Shown: in pieces, positions 26,469-33,433 of the stretch
Position numbering within the stretch: the stretch's first letter is position 1
Layout of the letters: the number at the start of each line of letters is the position of its first letter
Assembly (NCBI RefSeq): GCF_002482975.1
Contig: NZ_DLHA01000032.1
Coordinates: 521,765-585,764, forward strand
Reading direction: 5' to 3'
DNA: 64,000 nt
Source: Flavobacterium sp. UBA7680
GTDB taxonomy: Bacteria; Bacteroidota; Bacteroidia; Flavobacteriales; Flavobacteriaceae
Program-made: the position numbers and the translations under genes
The notes under the pieces: model-generated
What the model saw: the letters and a program-made list of their open reading frames with translations, nothing else
The model's database searches: none
What the model was told of the DNA's origin: nothing

Positions 26469-26568
26469 TATTCAAAATTAAAAACTGGCTGTACAGCTGG
26501 TTCTTTTCAAAAAATACAGTTATGTAAATTAGGTAGTTTTCCTTAACAGGAACAGTCCTTTTTAATGA

Positions 26569-26676
26569 CTAATTTATTACGGTGTCGCCGATGACAAAAT
26601 TGCGGCGGACTCTCTGAACCTTGACGACTTATTAACAGAACTAAAACAGAATCCCCATGAAGAAGATATCAAATAA
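26569..26676 (+). pseudogene. startless ORF overlapping the glycosyltransferase start
   Basis: The frame reads GVADDKIAADSLNLDDLLTE and then LKQNPHEEDIK before a stop that lies 20 bases inside the next gene. It opens directly after a TGA with no standard start. An ATG in another frame at 26564 would reach it only with a frameshift. The acidic, regular composition looks protein-coding, so this is either a frameshifted short gene or the end of a lost one. Confidence 0.35.
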
Positions 26677-28927
26677 ATCGAAAATTGTTTTTCTTTCAAC
26701 ATTTCCTCCAACACAATGTGGAATAGCAACTTATACTCAGGATACCATTAAAGGAATTACCGATGTTTTTGGTAAATCCATAACTTGTGAAATTTGTGAA
26801 CTGGTCGATAAACCGCAGACAAATCCAACACAAGCCTTTACATTAAATACAAAAGAAAGAGCCGAATACACAAAAGTTGCCGAAGAAATTAATAAAGATA
26901 AGAATGTGAAACTAGTTCACATTCAGCATGAATTTGGTTTATTTGGCGGTAACTATGGCGATCATTTACTGGATTTTTTAAATGCAGTAAAAAAACCTTT
27001 AACCTATACTTTTCACAGCGTTATTCCAAACCCGAATAACGAATTGAAAACCTTTGTAAAATTACTTTTAAGCTACAGCAATTCAGTTTTTGTAATGACC
27101 AACCAGTCAAAAGAAATTTTGATAAAAGACTACGATATTGATGAAGATATCATTACAACTGTACAACACGGAACTCATATTGTAATTTATGAAGAACCGG
27201 CACAGGCAAAAGTAAAATTTGATATTCAGGACAGAATTGTACTTTCAACTTTTGGACTTCTAGGCGAAGGAAAAAATATCGAAACCGGTTTACAGGCTTT
27301 GGCAAAAATCGTCGAAAAAGAACCCAACGTATTATATTTAATTATTGGCAAAACACATCCAAATTTAATTAAAGACGGAGTTGATACCTATCGTGATAAA
27401 CTCGAAGCACTTGTTGACGAATTAAATTTACACAACAATGTTCGCTTCATCAATAAATATTTAGATACCGATGAACTTTTAGAATATTTAAAAGCAACCG
27501 ATATTTATTTGTTTACTTCAAAAGATCCAAACCAGGCTGTAAGCGGCACTTTTGCTTATGCGATGAGCTGCGCCTGTCCTATGGTTGCTTCAAAAATTCC
27601 GCATACAAGAGAAGTTTTAACTTCAGACTGCGGTGTTTTGGTTGATATTGGAAACGTTGATCAATTTGCAGAAGAAACATTAAAACTAATTTCTAATGAA
27701 AATTTAAGACGTGAAATGGGAATCAATGCCTTTACCAAAATGAGAGCATCATCTTGGGAAAATGGTGCCTTAACACACATGGATACTTATAAAAAATTAA
27801 TCGAAAATCCATCAGATGTCAAATACAGTTATCCGGATATTCAGTTAAGACATATTAAAAGATTAACGACAGATTTGGGAATTATTCAGTTTAGCAAAAT
27901 CTCAGTTCCGGATTTGGAATCAGGTTATACTCTAGATGATAATGCCCGTGCTTTAATCGCATTTTGTGCGCATTACAAATTAACCAGAGACAAAGACGAT
28001 CTTCCGTACATTTTAATTTATTTGGATTTTATCGAAAGATGCCAGAAACCAAAAGGAAATTTTATCAATTATGTCGATCAGGAAAACCGCGAACATATTG
28101 AACAAAATGCCGAAGTTAATTTAGAAGATTCAAATGCAAGAGCAATCTGGGCTTTAGGAACTGTAGTTTCAAATTCAGATATTCTGCCTGAGAATATTTC
28201 TAAGAAAGCAGCAAAATGTTTCCTTAATTCCTTAAAATGGGCAGAAAATATTCAATCGCCGCGTTCAATTGGTTTTGCAACAAAAGGTTTGTATTTGTAT
28301 CATAATGCAGTTCCAAATTTATATGTGGCGGCCATTATCAACAAACTAAATGCCAAATTACTGGCTAATTATGAAGATACAGCTTCTGAAGACTGGCAAT
28401 GGTTTGAAAATTATTTAACGTACGGAAACGGAATTCTGCCAGAATCTATGTTGTACGCTTATTTAATAACAAACAAACCTGTCTATAAAAAAGTAGCCTT
28501 AGATTCATTAGATTTCCTACTGTCAAAAACATTTACAGACGGAAACTTTAAAGCAATCTCCAATCAAAGCTGGTATCACAAAGGTGCAGAACCGCAGCAA
28601 TACGGAGAACAGCCAATTGATGTTACGTATACAATCCAGACTTTAAATGCTTTTTATAACACTTTTGAAACTCCGGAATATAGAAAGAAAATGAAAATTG
28701 CATTTAACTGGTTTTTAGGAAAAAATCATTTAAATCAAATTATGTATAATCCCGTAAGCGGCGGCGGTTACGACGGTCTTGAAAAAAACAATGTCAACTT
28801 AAATCAAGGAGCAGAGTCAACAGTGTGTTACTTAACCGCAAGATTAATAATGGAAAAATTTGCTCAAGACGAATCTAAAGTTATTCCCTTAATTAAATCA
28901 AGAACCGGAGTAGCGATCAACTCTTAG
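26657..28927 (+). CDS. family 4 glycosyltransferase fused to an alpha/alpha-barrel-like domain
   Basis: Residues about 8-385 form a GT-B glycosyltransferase. The N-terminal half has FLSTFPPTQCGIATYTQ and VHIQHEFGLFGGNYGDH. The C-terminal half has FGLLGEGKNIETGLQAL and the donor-sugar segment SKDPNQAVSGTFAYAMSCAC. Residues about 390-745 form a second, mostly helical part with YTLDDNARALIAF, EDSNARAIWALG and SWYHKGAEPQQYGEQPID, resembling an (alpha/alpha) barrel of glycan-active enzymes. A GT4 joined to such a domain suggests synthesis and processing of one glycan by the same chain; the donor and acceptor are unknown. No signal peptide is present, so it is probably cytosolic. Confidence 0.8.
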   Translation: MKKISNKSKIVFLSTFPPTQCGIATYTQDTIKGITDVFGKSITCEICELVDKPQTNPTQAFTLNTKERAEYTKVAEEINKDKNVKLVHIQHEFGLFGGNYGDHLLDFLNAVKKPLTYTFHSVIPNPNNELKTFVKLLLSYSNSVFVMTNQSKEILIKDYDIDEDIITTVQHGTHIVIYEEPAQAKVKFDIQDRIVLSTFGLLGEGKNIETGLQALAKIVEKEPNVLYLIIGKTHPNLIKDGVDTYRDKLEALVDELNLHNNVRFINKYLDTDELLEYLKATDIYLFTSKDPNQAVSGTFAYAMSCACPMVASKIPHTREVLTSDCGVLVDIGNVDQFAEETLKLISNENLRREMGINAFTKMRASSWENGALTHMDTYKKLIENPSDVKYSYPDIQLRHIKRLTTDLGIIQFSKISVPDLESGYTLDDNARALIAFCAHYKLTRDKDDLPYILIYLDFIERCQKPKGNFINYVDQENREHIEQNAEVNLEDSNARAIWALGTVVSNSDILPENISKKAAKCFLNSLKWAENIQSPRSIGFATKGLYLYHNAVPNLYVAAIINKLNAKLLANYEDTASEDWQWFENYLTYGNGILPESMLYAYLITNKPVYKKVALDSLDFLLSKTFTDGNFKAISNQSWYHKGAEPQQYGEQPIDVTYTIQTLNAFYNTFETPEYRKKMKIAFNWFLGKNHLNQIMYNPVSGGGYDGLEKNNVNLNQGAESTVCYLTARLIMEKFAQDESKVIPLIKSRTGVAINS

Positions 28928-29055
28928 AAAAAATTCCAATATTTAAATTCCAAATTCCAATTTTAGAAATTTAAACATTCAATTTTGTAATTTGGAATTT
29001 AAAATTTGTAATTTTATACCGTAATAGACTGACCAAAATTCTATTAAACCCGGAA

Positions 29056-29084
29056 AATCCCTCTCTTAATGAGAGGGATTTTTT
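29056..29084 (+). terminator. intrinsic terminator after the glycosyltransferase gene
   Basis: AATCCCTCTC and GAGAGGGATT form a perfect 10-bp stem with a 5-base loop and a T tail. The T tail is joined directly to the interior of a TetR-like coding frame. Confidence 0.88.
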
Positions 29085-29549
29085 GTTGGCATTAAAACCG
29101 CTTCTATTCATTACCACTTCCCTACTAAATCAGATCTTGGCGTGGCAACTATTAAAGAACACATTGCCAGAACTGAGGCTTTAAAAAAAAGAGTAGCCAA
29201 TGAATCTCCTTTAATAAAACTGGAAGCTTTTTTAGATGTGCAAACACAAATTAAAAAAGAAAATAAAGCCTGCATTGTAGGTTCATTAGCAACCGATTTA
29301 AATACACTAGACGAATCCATAAAAACAGAATTGCAGGGATTTGCCCAAATCGTAATTACCTGGCTGACGGAAGTTTTAATCGAAGGAAAAGAACTCAAAA
29401 TATTTGATTTTGAAATGGCGCCAAGAACAAAAGCCATAATGATTATAACCAATATGGTTGCCATTGTACAGCTTTCGAGACTTACAAACGATAATGATTT
29501 TGACTTGGTAAGAGAAACAATATTAACAGAATTAAGACCTAAAAAATAA
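29073..29549 (+). pseudogene. TetR/AcrR-type regulator lacking the first part of its DNA-binding domain
   Basis: The frame opens after a TGA inside the terminator hairpin and reads GIKTASIHYHFPTKSDLG, the recognition-helix end of a TetR helix-turn-helix, before a complete-looking C-terminal domain (KKRVANESPLIKLEAFLD, ACIVGSLATDLNTLD, and a helical end). The first 25-30 residues of a normal TetR domain are missing. A GTG at 29142 would give a 135-residue product without the DNA-binding region. The gene overlaps the next start by TAATG. It is most likely a pseudogene made by a deletion that joined the terminator to the gene, or it could still encode a domain that does not bind DNA. Confidence 0.65.
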
Positions 29550-30793
29550 TGAAAAGAGTTGTAGTAACAGGATTAGGAGCAGTAACTCCCATTGGAAATA
29601 ATGTTCAGGAATTTTGGAATTCATTAATTAACGGAGTCAGTGGTGCGGCTCCAATAACAAGATTTGACACCACACAATTCAAAACTAAATTTGCATGCGA
29701 AGTTAAAAACTTTGATGCTTCGTCTATTTTTGAAAAAAACGAAATTAGAAAATACGATCTTTTCACGCAATATGCATTATATGCCGCAGACGAAGCCGTA
29801 AAAAATGCCAATATCGATTTTGATTCTTTAAACAAAAACCGAATTGGAGTTATTTGGGGTTGCGGCGACGGCGGAATTTCAACTTTTGAAGAACAAATTG
29901 GAGAATATAAATTAGGAAACGGCACACCAAGATTCAGTCCGTTTTTCATTCCGAAAAGAATTGTGAATATAGCTTCAGGAGTTATTTCTATTAAATACGG
30001 ACTTCGCGGAATAAACTATACAACGGCTGCAGCCTGCTCTGCCAGTAATACCGCAATTATAGATGCTTTCAATTATATACGTTGGGGAAAAGCAGATATG
30101 ATGATCACTGGTGGTTCTGAAGCTTCAGTTACAGAATCTTCCATTGGCGGTTTTAATGCTTCAAAAGCATTGTCTACCTTAAATGATGATTACAGTAAAG
30201 CTTCACGCCCTTTTGATGCGACAAGAGACGGTTTTGTTTTGGGCGAAGGAGCCGGCGTTGTCATATTAGAAAGCTACGAACATGCCATAAAAAGAAACGC
30301 TGTAATTCTGGCCGAAATTGTAGGCGGAGGTTTAGCCGCAGATGCTTACCATTTAACCGGAACACATCCCGAAGGTGAAGGTGCCGTTTTAGGAATGGAG
30401 CTTGCGCTTGAAGAAGCAGGAATTTCCCCAGACCAAATTGATTACATTAATGCACACGCAACTTCTACTCCAACCGGGGATTTAAGCGAACTTAAAGCTG
30501 TAGAAAAAGTTTTTGGAATAAATCCTAATGCGAATATTAGTGCCACAAAATCAATGACCGGACATTTACTTGGCGGTGCCGGAGCAATTGAAGCGATTGC
30601 GTGCATCAAAGCTGTTCAGGAAAATATCGTTCCGCCAACGATAAACACACAAGATGTAGAACCAGAATTCGCAGATAAATTTAATTTGACACTTGGTAAA
30701 GCACAATCCAGAGAAGTGAATTATGCGATGAGTAATACTTTTGGTTTTGGCGGACACGTTGCCAGTTCTATCTTTAAAAAATTCGAAAAATAA
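29549..30793 (+). CDS. beta-ketoacyl-ACP synthase II-like (FabF family)
   Basis: This 414-residue thiolase-fold enzyme carries the complete C-H-H catalytic triad: C163 in TAAACSASNTAI, H303 in NAHATSTPTGD and H339 in SMTGHLLGGAGAIEAI. It condenses malonyl-ACP with an acyl chain. The ATG overlaps the stop of the damaged TetR gene. No acyl carrier protein or other fatty-acid genes adjoin, so it may be a second, specialised KAS and not the housekeeping FabF. The former TetR partner and the Mla genes downstream hint at envelope lipid adjustment, which is inference. Confidence 0.9.
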   Translation: MKRVVVTGLGAVTPIGNNVQEFWNSLINGVSGAAPITRFDTTQFKTKFACEVKNFDASSIFEKNEIRKYDLFTQYALYAADEAVKNANIDFDSLNKNRIGVIWGCGDGGISTFEEQIGEYKLGNGTPRFSPFFIPKRIVNIASGVISIKYGLRGINYTTAAACSASNTAIIDAFNYIRWGKADMMITGGSEASVTESSIGGFNASKALSTLNDDYSKASRPFDATRDGFVLGEGAGVVILESYEHAIKRNAVILAEIVGGGLAADAYHLTGTHPEGEGAVLGMELALEEAGISPDQIDYINAHATSTPTGDLSELKAVEKVFGINPNANISATKSMTGHLLGGAGAIEAIACIKAVQENIVPPTINTQDVEPEFADKFNLTLGKAQSREVNYAMSNTFGFGGHVASSIFKKFEK

Positions 30794-30987
30794 AAGCCTA
30801 TTTAGAAGCCCAAAAACCGAATTATATTAAAAATATTGTGATTTTATGAAAATTATATAAGCCTCAAAAAAAGTTGTGTAAAGTATTTTAACAAGTATAG
30901 AAGTAACTTTCATATATAATTTAAAAAGTATCAAAAACTGTTAAATAATTGATTTTCAAATTACACCTAACTTAAAAACTAAACATT

Positions 30988-31752
30988 TTGATTCTCAGCC
31001 TAAAAAATACATTCGCACAAATTGGAGACGCAACATTGTTTGCCAAGAGGTTTTTTAAGGAGGTTTTTATCCCTCCTTATGAGGCAAAAGAATTTTTGAA
31101 ACAATGTTACATCATCGGTTACAAGTCATTGCCCTTGGTGGCAATCACAGGTTTTATTATGGGATTAGTGCTCACGCTTCAATCCAGACCAACTTTGGTA
31201 AAATTTGGTGCCGAAAGCTGGCTTCCGGGAATGGTGGCACTCTCCTTAATCAGAGAAATTGCGCCCGTTATTACGGCCTTAATCTGCGCCGGAAAAATTT
31301 CGTCAGGAATTGGTGCCGAATTAGGTTCTATGAAAGTAACAGAGCAAATCGATGCTATGGAAGTTTCGGCCATTAATCCATATAATTATTTGGTCGTAAC
31401 CAGAATTTTAGCCTGTACGTTAATGGTTCCAATATTGGTATTTTTTGCCGATGCAGTTGGAATTGTTGGCGGTTACGTTGGTATTAATATTCATGGTGAT
31501 GTTAATTTCTATCGCTTTCTAACGCAGATTATTCAGTCTTTAGAATTCTCAGATTTAATTCCGGCAACGGTAAAAACATTCTTCTTTGGCTTTTTCATTG
31601 GGATGATTGGCTGTTATAAAGGATTTAATGCCGCAAACGGAACCGAAAGCGTAGGTCGCGCCGCAAACTCAGCCGTAGTGACAGCTTCTTTAAGCATATT
31701 TATTATTGATATGGTTGCCGTACAATTAACTGATTTAATTTATCTGAAATGA
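30988..31752 (+). CDS. mlaE: MlaE-family ABC lipid-transport permease
   Basis: This is the inner-membrane permease of an MCE/Mla lipid transporter, moving phospholipids between inner and outer membranes. The 254 residues contain about five TM helices and the MlaE signatures GFIMGLVLTLQSRPTLVKFG near 56-75 and REIAPVITALICAGKISSGI near 89-108. The start appears to be TTG at 30988, since no ATG is suitably placed before the conserved region. Its stop overlaps the ATPase start by four bases (ATGA), so the two are tightly coupled. No promoter was found in 30794-30987. Confidence 0.9.
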   Translation: MILSLKNTFAQIGDATLFAKRFFKEVFIPPYEAKEFLKQCYIIGYKSLPLVAITGFIMGLVLTLQSRPTLVKFGAESWLPGMVALSLIREIAPVITALICAGKISSGIGAELGSMKVTEQIDAMEVSAINPYNYLVVTRILACTLMVPILVFFADAVGIVGGYVGINIHGDVNFYRFLTQIIQSLEFSDLIPATVKTFFFGFFIGMIGCYKGFNAANGTESVGRAANSAVVTASLSIFIIDMVAVQLTDLIYLK

Positions 31753-32528
31753 TTAAAGAAGAAAAAAATATCGAACCAAAATCAAAAGCTAAAAAACAGA
31801 CTCCAATTATTGAAATTAAAGATCTGCACAAAACTTTTGGTAAAGACAATACGGTTTTAAAAGGCGTAAACCTAACCGTAAATAAAGGTGAAGATTTAGT
31901 GATTCTGGGTCGTTCCGGTTCAGGAAAGTCAGTAACTATAAAATGTATTGTGGGCTTAATTGAACCTGACAAAGGCGAAATAAAAGTTTTTGACGAAGAT
32001 TTACTTGCTCTTTCAAAAGATGAATTAAACAAAATGAGAGTCAAAATTGGATTTCTATTTCAAAGTGGTGCCTTATACGATTCCATGTCGGTTAGAGAAA
32101 ATCTTGCTTTTACGCTGCGTGCTCACAAAAGAGAATTATCCGAAGAAGAAGTAGAAAATGAAGTTATTGAAGCGCTTGAAAGTGTGGGCCTTGCCGATGC
32201 AATCGAAAAAATGCCTGCAGAATTATCAGGCGGAATGAGAAAGAGAATTGGTTTAGCCAGAACGCTGATTTTAAAACCGGAAATCATTTTGTACGATGAA
32301 CCTACAACAGGTTTAGATACCATTACTTCAAGAGAAATAAGCGAATTAATTCTGGATATCAAAAACAAACAAAAAACGGCATCGATCATTATTACGCACG
32401 ATATGGCCTGCGCCAAATTAACTGCAGACAGAATTATGGTTCTAAAAGACGGCGTAATTCATGCCGAAGGAACATACGAAGAATTAGAAAAAGACGAAGA
32501 CGAATGGGTACGCTCATTTTTTGAATAA
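31749..32528 (+). CDS. mlaF: MlaF-family ABC transporter ATPase
   Basis: This is the energy-coupling ATPase for the adjacent permease. Walker A is GRSGSGKS near residues 54-61, the Q-loop is FLFQSG near 100-105, the ABC signature is LSGGMRKRIGLARTL near 159-173, Walker B is EIILYDEPTTGLD near 178-190 and the switch histidine is in ITHDMACAK near 218-226. The LSGGMRKR form is typical of Mla ATPases. It overlaps mlaE by four bases and lies 26 bases before the MCE-domain gene. Confidence 0.93.
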   Translation: MIKEEKNIEPKSKAKKQTPIIEIKDLHKTFGKDNTVLKGVNLTVNKGEDLVILGRSGSGKSVTIKCIVGLIEPDKGEIKVFDEDLLALSKDELNKMRVKIGFLFQSGALYDSMSVRENLAFTLRAHKRELSEEEVENEVIEALESVGLADAIEKMPAELSGGMRKRIGLARTLILKPEIILYDEPTTGLDTITSREISELILDIKNKQKTASIIITHDMACAKLTADRIMVLKDGVIHAEGTYEELEKDEDEWVRSFFE

Positions 32529-32554
32529 ACAGCAAAAATAAATAACTAGAAATC

Positions 32555-33418
32555 ATGGAGAAGCAATCTGGATATACTTGGAAATTAGGAATGTTTGTAA
32601 CAGTTGGGCTGCTGCTTTTTATAATAGCCATTTATTTTATCGGAAAACAAAAAAATCTGTTTGGCTCAACATTCAACCTAACCTCAAAATTTAAAACGGT
32701 CTCTGGCTTAGAAGTCGGAAACAATGTCCGTTTTTCAGGAATTAACATTGGTACAGTCGAAGAAATCCGATTAATTAATGATTCTTCGGTAGTCGTTTCA
32801 ATGGTTATCAAAGATGAAGTCCGCGAATTTATAAAAACAGATGCGCGCGCCAGCATTGGTTCAGACGGATTAATGGGCGATAAAGTATTAACCATTTCTC
32901 CGGGAGTAAAATCCCAGAAAATAGTTGAAAATGGCGGAGCAATAGCATCTGTAAACGGAATAGAAATGGCCGATCTTATGAAAAGCGTTAAAAAGAGCGT
33001 GGATAATGTAGGCGTGATATCTGATGAACTTGCCATTTTCAGCCACAGTATGAATAATGGAAACGGCGCTTTGGCACGATTAGTCCGCGATGATAAAATG
33101 GCAAACAGTGTTTCAAATACGCTTTCAAATTTAGAAACCGGAACAAAAGGTTTTAGCGAAAATATGGAAGCCGCAAAAAGCAATTTCCTTTTTAGAGGTT
33201 ACTTCAAGAAAAAAGAGAAAGCAAAAGAAAAACAAAAAGAAGAAATAAAAGAGAAAAAAGAAGAACAGCAGGAAAAAGAAGCAAAAGAGAAAGAAGCAAA
33301 AGCCAAGGAAGAGAAAGAAAAACAGGAAAAAGCTAAAGAAGAGAAAGAAAAGCAAGACAAGCAAAAAGCTGAAGAAGCAAAAAAAGACGCTGAGAAGAAA
33401 GACGCTGAAAAGAAATAA
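32555..33418 (+). CDS. MlaD/MCE-domain lipid-transport protein with charged C-terminal tail
   Basis: One TM helix at about residues 12-30 anchors a periplasmic MCE domain (about 38-115) with FKTVSGLEVGNNVRFSGINI, the usual MCE opening. MCE proteins form rings through which lipids pass to the MlaEF complex. From about residue 205 the chain is almost only Lys, Glu, Ala and Gln (KEKAKEKQKEEIKEKKEE and similar) to the C-terminus, predicting a long single helix or coiled coil. This tail is longer and more repetitive than in Escherichia coli MlaD and may bridge toward other components; that is inference. Confidence 0.9.
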   Translation: MEKQSGYTWKLGMFVTVGLLLFIIAIYFIGKQKNLFGSTFNLTSKFKTVSGLEVGNNVRFSGINIGTVEEIRLINDSSVVVSMVIKDEVREFIKTDARASIGSDGLMGDKVLTISPGVKSQKIVENGGAIASVNGIEMADLMKSVKKSVDNVGVISDELAIFSHSMNNGNGALARLVRDDKMANSVSNTLSNLETGTKGFSENMEAAKSNFLFRGYFKKKEKAKEKQKEEIKEKKEEQQEKEAKEKEAKAKEEKEKQEKAKEEKEKQDKQKAEEAKKDAEKKDAEKK

Positions 33419-33433
33419 TAAAAACTCTACGCC

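Noticed and set aside
33131..33364. Minus-strand frame made almost only of Phe and Leu
   Set aside because: It is the reverse complement of the Lys/Glu-rich tail of the MCE protein and has no other support.
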